Part shown: positions 8,761-18,030 of the stretch, piece after piece
Layout of the letters: each line of letters begins with the position of its first letter
How positions within the stretch are numbered: position 1 is the first letter of the stretch
NCBI GenBank assembly: GCA_006503475.1
Contig: RSEH01000180.1
Location: 1-64,000, forward strand
Length of the DNA: 64,000 bases
From: Stentor roeselii
Taxonomy: Eukaryota > Ciliophora > Heterotrichea > Heterotrichida > Stentoridae
Direction: 5' to 3'
The notes under the pieces: generated by a model
What the model was told of the DNA's origin: nothing
Database searches by the model: none
The model's input: only the letters and a program-made list of their open reading frames with translations
Program-made: the position numbers and the translations under genes

Positions 8761-10269
8761 ATGGACCTGCCGAATAAACTAGAAAAGGTGCGACTTTTGC
8801 AAGACTGGCTTTCAAAGAATGACTGCTGGATCAACCCAAAAGTCACTTATCCAGCAGTCGTCGCCCCTGGGCTTCTAGGAATGGTCGCAAATGACCACAT
8901 CGGCCCTGGCGAGGTCTTAACTGAAGTCACTCCTCGAGTTATTTTTTCAACTGAGTTGCTGAATGACTGTGAAATTCAGGAGGTCTTTGAGAAGTACCCT
9001 GATTTCTTTGGAAAGGGTAACAGTGAATGGCTTGATAATCAGTTTTTAGCTCTTTTTCTTTACGAAAAAGTGAAAAAACACTCGAAATGGACACATTTTT
9101 TCGATGTTCTTCCTGAGCAGATTGAAAACTTGTGTGATTGGGATGATGAGGAACTGGAATTACTTGGAGATGAAGATTTGGTGAAAGATGTTAGAATAAG
9201 GAAAGTGAAAAATCAGGCGTCTTATGAAAGATTAAGAATGATTTTAAATGATTTTCTAGGAATTTTTGAGAGACCTGTTGATTTAGATGAAATTGAATGG
9301 AGCTGGAAAGTTATTTGGACAAGATCTTTCATGAGGTCGCCTTTGCATTCTGCACTTGTTCCTTTTTCGGATTTTGTTAATCATGGAGAGTCTGCCACGA
9401 GTTTTTACTTTTCAGATCAAGAAGAGTCGGAAAATCAGGAAGAACTTCAGGATTATGACGAAATTTATGATTCTGATATTGTTGAAAAGTATTTGTTTAG
9501 GGACTTGTATGAAATTAACTTCTCTGCTTATGAAAATCCTGAAGAGGAACTGTTTGAAAAGGCGAAAAATGTACTTATTGAAGCGGATTCTTTGCAGAAG
9601 ATGAAAAAAAGTGTAAAGGAAAATAATTTTGATGTTGCTGATTGTTCTGCTAACTTTATTGTGGCTGTTGGAAGTCATGAAAGTTATTCACCTGGTCAGC
9701 AAATTGTTTTTGAATATGGAGGGTATAGTAATACTTCGTTGTTGATTCATTATGGGTTTGCTTTGGAAAATAATAGGCATGAATTTGTTAGACTGAAGGT
9801 AAAAAATTCTGATATTTTTCTAAAAAGTCAAATCAAGTACTTACCAATCAAGTATAACCCTGCTTCATTCTCAGTATTCTTAATAAACAGTCGAGAACTC
9901 AACAAAGAACTCGTGACTTTGATAAGAGCAGCTCTCTGGTCACCTAAAAACAAATCTGAGTCCTTTTTCAACCCAAAAGAGATAAGTTTAGAGCTAAAAA
10001 CAATGGTAAAGTACATAAAACTAATCAGAAACTTCCGAAAAAACATGAAAGAAATAGACCCGTCAATATCAAGTCCCCATTCTTTATTTGCAGTAATAAT
10101 CAAATAGAACTGGTACCGAGCTGGAAAAATCAAAGTAATCGACGAGCACATTTCACTAATCAAAGAATCCATCGATTTACTTCAAATTTGCAAAATCGAC
10201 CCAAAAAACTGTGAAAAATCAGAAATCCGCAAAGAACTCAAGTGGTACTTCGATCAGATACTGACCTAG
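8761..10269 (+). CDS. SET-domain methyltransferase, Rubisco LSMT/SETD3-like
   Basis: Two exons, 8761-10092 and 10108-10269, encode about 497 residues. The split SET domain shows G-L-L-G-M-V-A near residue 38, F-S-D-F-V-N-H-G-E near 200 (the NH motif) and F-E-Y-G-G-Y-S-N-T-S-L-L near 316 with Y-G-F after it. The C-terminal region is the Rubisco-LSMT-type substrate-binding domain. Its N-W-Y-R-A-G-K motif is encoded by exon 2, which supports the splice. Relatives methylate lysine or histidine in specific proteins (SETD3 acts on actin His73, SETD6 on RelA). The substrate here is unknown. Confidence 0.88.
10093..10107 (+). other. 15-nt spliceosomal intron
   Basis: Reads GTAATAATCAAATAG, with A at position 10. 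It lies between codons. Its last three bases are the in-frame TAG that would otherwise end the SET protein before its conserved NWYR block. Confidence 0.9.
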
Positions 10270-10288
10270 TTAAATCAATTAATTAAAA

Positions 10289-11158
10289 ATGAACGATTTT
10301 TCCATCTGCTTGTTTTATGGACTGACAGCGATTCTTTATAACCTCGCGTCGAAGTTTTTAATGGGAAGTCTAAATTTGCCTCCTTTTTTCTTCCTGTGTT
10401 GTCAAGAACTAGTGATAATTGTTTATGTTGGGTTTAAAGGAATACGACTGAGATTTGATCAGTTTTTAAAGATCTTGCCCATGGCTTTGTTTTTTTATGG
10501 AAACCTTGCATTTGGGTTAATTGGGATGCATTTTGTCAGCCTTCCCATGTATGTTTGTATTCGCAAAATGACTACTCTTCTTGTTTATTTGATGGATTTT
10601 AAAAGTCAGTCTTTAGGAAGCACTTTAGGAGTTTTTTTTATCACTTTTGGAGGGATTTTCGCAGGGATTCATGATTTAACGGGAAGTGTTTTTGGATATT
10701 GTGTGGTTTTTGCCTCGGTTGTTATGAATGCGGGTCAATTGGTGTACTCGAAAACTCTTTCTGATAAAGGATACGACTCGAATTATGTTTTTTTTTATAG
10801 TTCAGTACTGGTCTTTCCAATGGCTCTAGTCAGCAATTTAACCCAGGAACTACCAATCATAAATCTCTCATCAGTTCTTGACACTTCGCAAAAGTTGCTA
10901 AGTATCTTCTTAGGAATAACAGCAAGTGTCTTAGCAAACTTCATGACAATCTACTGTTCAGCACGAGTCTCTCCAATAGCAACAAGCGTAAGCGGTAACT
11001 TCAAAGACGCATTTTCAATGTTTTTAGGTCTGTTCCTATTCCAAGAGCCATTCACAGAGTATTTCTTTTACGGTCTTCTTCTAAGTACAACAGGAGCAGG
11101 TCTTTTTTCATATTCAAAGCTGAAAAGTCTTTCTTCAAAGACCTTCCACAAGAGCTAG
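10289..11158 (+). CDS. Nucleotide-sugar transporter of the DMT/SLC35 type
   Basis: The 289-residue product is almost wholly hydrophobic, with about nine or ten membrane helices and short loops. A central motif, H-F-V-S-L-P-M-Y-V-C-I-R-K, resembles the V-P-M-x-x-x-L-R-R region of SLC35D and GDP-mannose carriers. The C-terminal half has N-F-K-D-A-F-S, the usual 'G-N-x-K-D/N' block of the family. Such carriers exchange nucleotide sugars for nucleoside monophosphates across Golgi or ER membranes. The exact substrate cannot be read from sequence. It starts 19 nt after the SET gene's stop. Confidence 0.82.
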   Translation: MNDFSICLFYGLTAILYNLASKFLMGSLNLPPFFFLCCQELVIIVYVGFKGIRLRFDQFLKILPMALFFYGNLAFGLIGMHFVSLPMYVCIRKMTTLLVYLMDFKSQSLGSTLGVFFITFGGIFAGIHDLTGSVFGYCVVFASVVMNAGQLVYSKTLSDKGYDSNYVFFYSSVLVFPMALVSNLTQELPIINLSSVLDTSQKLLSIFLGITASVLANFMTIYCSARVSPIATSVSGNFKDAFSMFLGLFLFQEPFTEYFFYGLLLSTTGAGLFSYSKLKSLSSKTFHKS

Positions 11159-11225
11159 TCACTGACCACTAGTTAACTAAATCATGAACTTCTTTCAAAT
11201 CAACTTTAATCAACTATCTACTTAT

Positions 11226-11624
11226 CTAGTATTGGTTCTTGCACTGCTTGAACAGGTCAAGGTAACTCTGGCACATTGAAATGTCGTTGTTGTTGAACTG
11301 TAAGCAATTCATGAAGTTCTGGTTCTGCTCGAAGCATCTGTCTTGTTGTGTTTGAGGGGCACTCGTTGACTCGCTGTGGCTACTTCCTGAACCACTTCCA
11401 ATGATGCCTCTCACCGCTTGATGCGCGATTTCGCTTCCTGCTCCGAAGGCCATGCCTTGCATGATAGTGCCTCCAAGTCCACTCATCATTCCTCCAGACG
11501 ACTGACTTTGTACTGGCGGAGCACGTGTAGGCTGTGGCTGAGGAGCAGCAGCAGTATTTGCACTTCTGGTAGGTCCACTAGGACTAGGTCTTCTAAATCC
11601 ACCTGAGCTTGTTCTTCTTCCCAT
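11226..11624 (-). CDS. CHCHD2/CHCHD10-like twin CX9C mitochondrial protein
   Basis: The product has 132 residues. An N-terminal Arg/Ser/Pro/Ala-rich part (possible mitochondrial targeting) is followed by a Gly/Met-rich hydrophobic segment. The C-terminal CHCH domain has two perfect CX9C pairs: C-F-E-Q-N-Q-N-F-M-N-C and C-Q-S-Y-L-D-L-F-K-Q-C. This is the layout of CHCHD2, CHCHD10 and yeast Mix17, intermembrane-space proteins oxidised by the Mia40 pathway. I chose the ATG at 11624 (MGRRTSS), preceded by TATAAAT. The ORF extends ten residues upstream, but that longer start lacks this context. Confidence 0.92.
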   Translation of the reverse strand: MGRRTSSGGFRRPSPSGPTRSANTAAAPQPQPTRAPPVQSQSSGGMMSGLGGTIMQGMAFGAGSEIAHQAVRGIIGSGSGSSHSESTSAPQTQQDRCFEQNQNFMNCLQFNNNDISMCQSYLDLFKQCKNQY

Positions 11625-11685
11625 ATTTATAATCAGAAATTCATCGAACATTCTAAGATATCATCATTAGTTAAATATGAATAAA

Positions 11686-13188
11686 CTAAGAAGGAATAGA
11701 CAAAGACAAGTTGTTATAAGCTTCAGGAAGAGACAACTTGAAATTTTTCCTGTCTTTTTTTATAAAATCATGCGAAAGGGCCTCAGAAGCAGAAGGTCTT
11801 CCTGCCGGGTCCCAAGCGAGGCAGCTTTTAATGAAAGAAATCAATTCCGGGTCTTGAGGTAAAAAAGATTCTAAAACTCTTGACCCAGGGTCGATATTTT
11901 TATGATTTGTCTGAATTTCCTTAATAATCGAATCACACTTAGGAGAGTTTTCCAGCATGTGAGACGGAGGCAAACCCAGTACTTCGACCATTGACAAGAA
12001 AAGACTTTGCTCAGTCTTCCCTCTGAAGAGGCTGAAACCAGTGGCTAGTTCAGTAACAATGCATCCTAATGACCAGATGTCTATTTTAAAACTATATCCA
12101 AGTTCTAAAACTACTTCAGGTGCTCGATAATACCGACTTTGAATATACGTGTAAAGTCTTTTGTTGCAGAAACAGGCTGAGCCGAAATCAATGATCACGA
12201 CTCTTTTCGTTGACAGGTCTAGCATGATGTTCTCAGGTTTCAAGTCGCAATGAATGATGCCGAGACTGTCATAACTCTCCATTCCTTTTAATATGCTTTT
12301 CGCGTAAGTCCTTACTTCTTCGAGGTCGATTCCACTTTTTTTCACTCGAAGGATTTGGTATAAGTTCACGTCAAGAAGCTCGAAGGTCTCGATTATATGA
12401 TTTCGGAAAAAAAAGTGGTCGACTAGGCGAATCACGTTGTTTGAATTGATTTTTCCGAGAGTTTCAAGGATAGAAAGCTCGATTTTCGCTTGTTTACTGA
12501 TGCAGTTCAAGTTTCTGATGATTTTTACAGCTACTGGCTTTTTTTCTTTGTGGTCGAAGGCTTTTACCACCTGCCCATATGAGCCTCTTCCTATTATTTC
12601 AAGAATTTCGTATCTGTAAACAAGATGGTCTGATCTCACTAAAATAAGGTCGTTTCTTTCATCGTCAAATCCGATGTTTTTCATTTTTGGATCTGGAATC
12701 AGTTTAACTACACCTAGGCCGATGTAGTAGATTAGTGGATAACTCTTAATTTCAAGTTTTTCGTAAGTTGTTAATGAAAACCCGAAGGACTGAAGGACCT
12801 GGGAAGAGGTATAAGGAAGGTCATTTGTGCTCCATTCTTTTATAGTTGGTATATTTCCCCTATCTTCAAAAACACTATTATTTCGCCTAAGAGGTTTTTC
12901 TGGTGACAACGACGAGGCAAGTCCTTCTAAACTCATGTTTCGCTTAGCCCTTGAAAATGACTTTTTTTGCATGTTTACTCTGTTGTCTTGATATGACTGA
13001 AGACTTGGTAACCTCTCGGTTAACGCCTGGCTCTTGAAGTGAAACTGGTCTGAAGGTTTTTTCGCTTTTTCTGAACTCGAAAACTCATTTTTCAAGTTAA
13101 CTTGAATTTTTCGCTTATTCGAATGAGTTTTTGTGATTTTATATGAGGACTTGAGAGACTTTAACTTGATATTCGAAGTTTTAAGCAT
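11686..13188 (-). CDS. Class 2 DYRK protein kinase (DYRK2/4-like)
   Basis: About 500 residues. The N-terminal 160 are basic and Ser-rich. The class 2 DYRK signature follows: a DH-box-like segment (G-F-D-D-E-R-N-D, then S-D-H-L-V-Y-R-Y-E-I-L) directly before the kinase glycine loop G-R-G-S-Y-G-Q-V. The kinase has V-A-V-K, H-C-D-L-K-P-E-N, D-F-G-S-A and the activation-loop tyrosine in Y-I-Q-S-R-Y-Y-R-A-P-E, the site DYRKs autophosphorylate during translation. Everything needed for activity appears present. The start at 13188 follows AATAAAA; an earlier in-frame start at 13203 is possible. Confidence 0.93.
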   Translation of the reverse strand: MLKTSNIKLKSLKSSYKITKTHSNKRKIQVNLKNEFSSSEKAKKPSDQFHFKSQALTERLPSLQSYQDNRVNMQKKSFSRAKRNMSLEGLASSLSPEKPLRRNNSVFEDRGNIPTIKEWSTNDLPYTSSQVLQSFGFSLTTYEKLEIKSYPLIYYIGLGVVKLIPDPKMKNIGFDDERNDLILVRSDHLVYRYEILEIIGRGSYGQVVKAFDHKEKKPVAVKIIRNLNCISKQAKIELSILETLGKINSNNVIRLVDHFFFRNHIIETFELLDVNLYQILRVKKSGIDLEEVRTYAKSILKGMESYDSLGIIHCDLKPENIMLDLSTKRVVIIDFGSACFCNKRLYTYIQSRYYRAPEVVLELGYSFKIDIWSLGCIVTELATGFSLFRGKTEQSLFLSMVEVLGLPPSHMLENSPKCDSIIKEIQTNHKNIDPGSRVLESFLPQDPELISFIKSCLAWDPAGRPSASEALSHDFIKKDRKNFKLSLPEAYNNLSLSIPS

Positions 13189-13572
13189 TTTTATTAAGAT
13201 CAATTAGTTTTTTCAGGATAAGAAGTAATCTAAAGATGCTAATGATTTTAGATGGAATTTCAGGATAAAATCTAAAAAAATTAATTATTTAGAGATTTTA
13301 AATCAAATAACTTGTTGAAAATCAAGCAAGAATTAATTTGAATTAAAATAATGAGAATTAATGAATTTGATTGAAACTAATTAAAATATCACAGTAATTA
13401 AAAATAATCCTCTTTCACGAAGTCCTACTTAAAGAACATCCTTATTTCTCTCATTAAAAAAATTTCTAATTTAATACTTTCCCACTTCTCAAATACCAAT
13501 TCCAAAATTCCCTAAAATCCTCCCTTCCTTCAAATTCTAAAACTTTCCCAACCTGAAACCAATAAAACCTAA
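13189..13572. promoter_or_regulatory. Divergent intergenic region
   Basis: AT-rich gap between the DYRK gene and the COG1-like gene, so it must carry both promoters. ATTAATT and TTAAT motifs recur. No gene or ordered repeat was seen. Confidence 0.4.
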
Positions 13573-14868
13573 ATGGATTCCTCAGTCGAATCGATAATGA
13601 CAGGAGAGGTACAAATCGAGTCCGTTCTAAAAGCCAACAAAGAAAAAATCCAGTCATTAACAAAAGACTTAGAACTAATCATCCGAAAAGGTTACTTCGA
13701 AATCATCCGAAACACTGAAATCCTTCAAAGTTTAAGTCCTTCGAATTCAATTCCAAAAATCGAGATTCCATCAAAGATCTCCTTCGACTTGCCTGAACCT
13801 GTAACTAAACCAGCGACGACAGAAGAAACCATTTGGGACCTGCTGAATCAAAACCAGTTCATCGAAGCCTCTGAGTTGATCTTAAACACCTCATCGCCCA
13901 GTGCCTGGCGAATAGGAAAACTTCTAAAAAGTCCTGATTTTTTCAATGTTTTTGACTTGGAATTGTCATTTCTTGAAAGAATTTCTAGTTTTTTAAGACT
14001 TGAAAAACCTGAAAACGAGTCAATCGAAACTGCGAAATTTTTAACTCACCAGCTGAAAAATCAAACCCATTCTAATTTCGATGAAATCTTTGAAAAGTGC
14101 CGAGTTATCTTCAACTCTTTCATAAAACCTTCAGAAGAGGTTCCAGTTCAAGAAATCGTGGAAAATGACCTTTATTTATTTTTTACTTCAGTGAAGGAGA
14201 AGCTACTTGAAGATCTAAGCAAGATAGTCCGAATTGAAGACTTGAAGAAATTCGTGTCAAGTTATTCAGCTCGATACGGAATTCCTACTGTTTGGGACTT
14301 GGTTTCAAAGGACTGGGAAGCCACAGCGCGAAAGCTTATCTTCAAAAACTGTGAATTTCTTCCCTTTGCGACTCTTCAAGAGACCCTGATCAAGTTCGAG
14401 GAAAAGACAAGGCCTTCAGTCGATTTACTTTCATCAAGTCCTGCTCTTCAAGACTCCCTAAAATCAGACTTATGTCTTTCTTTAGTCTCATCAATTCCAC
14501 CAGAAACTTCTCCAGTTCTTCAATTTGCTTTTTTTTCTCATTTATCTGAACTTTCTCTTTTTAAACTTCTAGATCACAGCGATTTTTCAAGTTATTTACA
14601 AGAGTTAAGAGAAAAAATTGCTGAGAACTTTAAAAGTAAAGATATTTTGCAGGTTTGCATTGAAATTCGCAGGATTTGTGCTGAAAAAATGATGAGTTTA
14701 GATGGAGTTGACCTTCAGTTCGGACCTGGTCAGTCAGGCTTCGGTCGCCTAGTGGGTCTTTCCCCTTCCCAGTCCTTTTCCCCGCCGCCGGCTTTGCCGG
14801 CGGCTCTTTCACAAGTAAACCTCCTTGCACTTCCAATAGCTTTATCAACTCATCTGCTTTTAAATTAA
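13573..14868 (+). CDS. COG1-like subunit of the conserved oligomeric Golgi complex (tentative)
   Basis: The product has 431 residues. Its N-terminus resembles the Vps51/COG1 entry helix: a short acidic lead, then about 45 residues ending in 'GYFEIIRNTEILQSL', matching the R-Y-R-D-L-I-x-x-A-D-x-I pattern of COG1. The rest is helical with no other known motif. COG1 proteins are normally about twice this long. The last 48 residues are unlike the rest (Pro/Ala/Ser/Gly-rich) and are encoded by a GC-rich stretch containing a perfect hairpin at 14784-14804. Its stop codon overlaps the stop of the converging gene. Confidence 0.6.
   Translation: MDSSVESIMTGEVQIESVLKANKEKIQSLTKDLELIIRKGYFEIIRNTEILQSLSPSNSIPKIEIPSKISFDLPEPVTKPATTEETIWDLLNQNQFIEASELILNTSSPSAWRIGKLLKSPDFFNVFDLELSFLERISSFLRLEKPENESIETAKFLTHQLKNQTHSNFDEIFEKCRVIFNSFIKPSEEVPVQEIVENDLYLFFTSVKEKLLEDLSKIVRIEDLKKFVSSYSARYGIPTVWDLVSKDWEATARKLIFKNCEFLPFATLQETLIKFEEKTRPSVDLLSSSPALQDSLKSDLCLSLVSSIPPETSPVLQFAFFSHLSELSLFKLLDHSDFSSYLQELREKIAENFKSKDILQVCIEIRRICAEKMMSLDGVDLQFGPGQSGFGRLVGLSPSQSFSPPPALPAALSQVNLLALPIALSTHLLLN
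14784..14804. repeat. GC-rich perfect inverted repeat (9-bp stem, 3-nt loop)
   Basis: GCCGCCGGC and GCCGGCGGC flank TTT. It is almost pure G+C inside AT-rich DNA and is followed by TCTTTC, so it looks like a bacterial intrinsic terminator. Here it lies within an open reading frame. Confidence 0.85.
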
Positions 14869-15662
14869 AAATTAAAAAAAGTAATCGACCCTCTAACAGC
14901 ATTTTTCAAGAGTAAGTCTTTATTGAAGTGTTTTTTAGGAATTTCAAGTTTACCAAGTTCTTTTATTTCATTTTGAAGAGTTTTCAGTGCATCTTTCAAT
15001 GCATTTATTTTTGCGATGTGGACTTCTGAGACTAAAATCGCATTTTCATGTTTTTCGATTAGTTCTTCTTCTTCGAAGCCTTTCAGCTCATCGTAAAGAG
15101 AAGGGGCTTCAAGCATCAGGCCTCTGTCGCTTTTCGGGTTTTCAGAAGCGCTGCTACGGTCTTGGTGGGTCTGGCTCATTATCTTTTGAATGTGAAGGTC
15201 GTTCGCACGGCAGAGGCTGATGTAATCGATGACTCTTTCTTGAAGTTTTAAGTAAATTTCGATGTTTGAGTCTGAACTGTGAAGGAATTGCTTGAAGACT
15301 GCTTCTTGTTGAGTAAAGACTTTAGTTATTTTTGATAACTCTCTTGATAAGATGCTTTGGGCGTAGGCTGATGCGGAATTGGAAGGGTTTTCTGTCTCGG
15401 AAAGAGACTTTTTTATGGAAGGTGAGGCTGTTTCGAGAAGGGATTTTAGTTTGGAGTTCTCGTCTTCTAAAGTTCGCCCTTTTAGCTCTAGTCTTTTTAG
15501 GAATTACTTTTTGCATTTGTCGAAGTACTCGTCTTTTAGTCTTTTGGCTTCGTGTAGTTTGTGCATCAGGTCTTTTTGTGTTGATGGTGTAGTCGGTAGA
15601 TTCTCTTCTCCAAAGTCAAGTGCAGACAACCCAAGTCTTCCAAAGTCCATAGACATTCGCAT
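14865..15662 (-). CDS. Coiled-coil protein of unknown role
   Basis: Exon 1 runs from 15662 down to 15508 and exon 2 from 15492 to 14865, joined across a 15-nt intron, giving about 260 residues. The product is helical and charged, with a coiled coil in the first 90 residues and another near the C-terminus (around 'ALKDALKTLQNEIKELG'). No family is recognised. The start is the first ATG after TTTTATATTAAG; two more in-frame ATGs follow within five codons. The stop (14865-14867) overlaps that of the converging COG1-like gene by two bases, so transcripts of the two genes must be antisense at their 3' ends. Confidence 0.75.
15493..15507 (-). other. 15-nt spliceosomal intron
   Basis: On the minus strand it reads GTAATTCCTAAAAAG: A at position 10, AAG end. 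It removes a TAA and keeps the coiled-coil frame open for more than 200 further codons. Confidence 0.85.
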
Positions 15663-15698
15663 CTTAATATAAAAAAATCCTTAAAACAAACTTAATAA

Positions 15699-16958
15699 AT
15701 GAAGCCGTGGATAAGAAAATGGGGAATATACATTACGACATTACTGTCAAGTTCAGCAGTAAACATAATAGCACCCTTTTACTCTAAAGTAGCAGAAGAC
15801 CAAGGAATCCACCCTTGGCTGATCGGAATAATCTACGCATCTTGTCCTCTAGCGGCCTTCATCAGTTCCTGCTACATTCCACGTCATCTCGAAAAGATCG
15901 GACGAACAACAGTTCTCTGCACAGGTCTCATAATAGTCGGCCTAAGCAACATAATTCTAGTCTTTCTTCCAAATTCATCATACTCAACAGCTGTTTTCCT
16001 CAGTTTTTTATCAAGAATCGCTGAAGGAGTCGGGTGTTCCTTTTGCATGATTACTGCAAACACGACACTGACAAGTGACTACCCTGAAGACTTGACTAAA
16101 ATAATCGCAACAATCGAGATAATGAGCGGAATAGGTCTTTCAGCAGGACCTGCTTTAGGTTCAGTGATATTCAAACTTTTCGGGTTTAAATCAACCTGTT
16201 TAGTGATCGGTTGTTCGATTCTCTGTTACTCTCCTTTATTATTCCTAATTATCGGAAAGTCCAGGATTTATAAGAAAACAAATGACAAGATAGACTTGAA
16301 GATAATTCTTTCTAAAAAAGTGAGAAATATTTAGAAAATTCTTCTTGACATGGGAATGCAAATCACTGTCATGTTCTCCGTCGGGTTTTTCGTCCCGATC
16401 ACTCAACTTTACCTGGTTTCTGAAGGAGTTGACCAGTCAGACGCTGGGTACTGGTACAGTTCAGAAACCGCTTCTTACATGGTGGCTTCAATGGTGCTTG
16501 CCAGGATTTCAACGACTTGGAATCGACCAAAGCAGATGATTATCGGAAATTTTGTAATGGTTTTAGCTTTTCTCATGCTTGGGCCTTGTCCACTGTTCTT
16601 TCACAAGTCTTTATCTTGGAACTTGTCAGGACTGTTGATGATTGGTCTCGGATGTGCATTGATTTACATTCCTTCAATGCCTCACATGATTCAAGTAGCA
16701 CAAGAGGACTACGGCTTCGGCTCTGATGACAGGCTGAACGATGCCATTGCAGGTATCACAAACATTTCCTTATGTCTTGGAGAGTTCTTCGGTCCCCTCG
16801 CAGCTTCCGCTCTTTACGAGCCAGTCGGTTTCCGATACGGTACTTCAGTGATCAGTATCTTAATCCTTCTATTCGGCTTGTTTTACCTGAAAAATTGCGA
16901 ATTTTCTAGAAGTCTACTAAAAGTAAACCCAGTTGATTCAGAGTTAGTTTTAATGTAA
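15699..16958 (+). CDS. Major facilitator superfamily transporter, SLC18B1-like
   Basis: Exons 15699-16319 and 16335-16958 give about 414 residues with roughly twelve membrane helices. The first half has the MFS loop 2-3 region (P-R-H-L-E-K-I-G-R-T) and S-R-I-A-E-G-V-G-C-S, close to the R-x-x-x-G-x-G-x-A pattern of vesicular amine-type (SLC18) carriers. The second half contains G-L-G-C-A-L-I-Y-I-P-S-M-P. The intron falls in the central cytoplasmic loop, which is short here. The substrate is unknown; SLC18B1 relatives carry polyamines or amines by proton exchange. Confidence 0.85.
16320..16334 (+). other. 15-nt spliceosomal intron
   Basis: Reads GTGAGAAATATTTAG, with A at position 10. It lies between codons and carries the only TAG interrupting the transporter. 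It is the only 15-nt intron here with G instead of A at position 3. Confidence 0.9.
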
Positions 16959-16981
16959 AGACTAAAGAATGCTAGTTAATT

Positions 16982-17893
16982 CTAACCTCTGAAGTTGTTA
17001 ATAATCTTGGCTTCTTCCTTGATACCTTTAGTCGCTCTCACCTTCTTAAAGACCTTTTCTTGGATTTTTTCAGGAACAGCCTGTTTAAGTGCTTGAAGCA
17101 AAGCGTCGGTCCTCTTGCGCATCCTCATGTGAAGGTAGGTCTTGCAGGAGTGAATGTGATAACTCAAGTACTGCTTTAAACTTCCAAGCCACCTTCCTTG
17201 TTCCACTGGGTGTTTTACTTGATCCTTCAAAATCGTGACTGATAAAAACAGCCCCTCGGACTTCGGTCTGAAGCTGGTGATGATGTCAGGAGGACTGCTT
17301 CCGAAACTGATCACTGGACTGTTGCTGATTTGCTTCTTTGAGTCTTGGATTTCTTGTAAAAAGATCTTCGCAAGGCTTGCGTCGTTGAAGTCTTGGTAAA
17401 AAATCTGGAAGACAAAGGATACCCTGTTTTCACCTGGGATTATCCAAAGCTTCTCGTGACGACGTACTTCTATTTGACGAGCTTGCATTGGCCTACCTGC
17501 TTGGAGATTTGAGAGGGATGAAACAAAGGGCCCTCCGAAGAAGACTGTTCGGAACATGCTGAACTTTGATGATATTTCTCCAGCTGCAGATTTTTGGCCT
17601 TCAGTGTCTTGGGGAAGGGCTGACCTGTTCACCTGGAATGTAAGTGAGTTGTCCGCGCGGTGGCTTGGAAAACCTGACAAGTGCTGCTCGATGGCCTCAA
17701 AGCCTCCTGCCTGGCCAATCGACTGGACAAACTCGTAGATGAGTGAAAAGGTCAGGACTTGTTGTTCATAGTTAATCAGGTAAAGAAAGCCATCATAATC
17801 CGGAATCGTCATCGTGAAAGGCGTGTCAGGCCCAGTAAGCACTTTAGATAAGTTCTCCACCAGCAGAGGGTGCGAAGGGTCTATAGACATCAT
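16982..17893 (-). CDS. ARPC2: Arp2/3 complex subunit 2 (p34-Arc)
   Basis: The 303-residue product matches ARPC2 in length (about 300 in animals) and order. An N-terminal domain contains D-Y-D-G-F-L-Y-L-I-N. In the second half lies P-P-D-I-I-T-S-F-R-P-K-S-E-G, the conserved P-x-E-L motif region. A long C-terminal helix contains Y-L-S-Y-H-I-H-S-C-K-T-Y-L-H-M-R-M-R, the best-conserved block of the family. ARPC2 pairs with ARPC4 as the structural core of the actin-nucleating Arp2/3 complex. The frame stays open upstream to a TTG at 17980, but the ATG at 17893 gives the usual N-terminus and is preceded by AATAAAACTAAA. Confidence 0.93.
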   Translation of the reverse strand: MMSIDPSHPLLVENLSKVLTGPDTPFTMTIPDYDGFLYLINYEQQVLTFSLIYEFVQSIGQAGGFEAIEQHLSGFPSHRADNSLTFQVNRSALPQDTEGQKSAAGEISSKFSMFRTVFFGGPFVSSLSNLQAGRPMQARQIEVRRHEKLWIIPGENRVSFVFQIFYQDFNDASLAKIFLQEIQDSKKQISNSPVISFGSSPPDIITSFRPKSEGLFLSVTILKDQVKHPVEQGRWLGSLKQYLSYHIHSCKTYLHMRMRKRTDALLQALKQAVPEKIQEKVFKKVRATKGIKEEAKIINNFRG

Positions 17894-18030
17894 TTTAGTT
17901 TTATTGAATGGAGATTGTAAAAAAGCTGTATAAAATTCACTACTCAATATTTCAATTCCCAAAAGTTGTGAATTTTTCAAGTATTTTTATTTGAATTTAA
18001 ATTAACCGGAATCAGTTTATAATAAGAATA

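Noticed and set aside
14784-14804. A true bacterial terminator or contaminating bacterial contig
   Set aside because: Sequence on both sides is ordinary ciliate-type coding DNA and only this short patch is GC-rich. I keep it as an oddity, not as bacterial DNA.
14630-14902. Minus-strand open frame over the GC-rich patch
   Set aside because: It looks fairly protein-like but lies antisense to the COG1-like ORF, cannot be joined to the coiled-coil gene by any 15- or 16-nt GT-AG intron, and has no family.
16320-16334. In-frame TAG splitting the MFS transporter, as if a pseudogene
   Set aside because: The TAG is the end of a perfect 15-nt intron, and the frame continues unchanged on both sides.
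17894-17980. N-terminal extension of ARPC2 from a TTG, with a possible 15-nt intron in it
   Set aside because: There is no ATG upstream, and ARPC2 proteins begin where the ATG at 17893 places the start. The intron-like 15-mer is probably chance.
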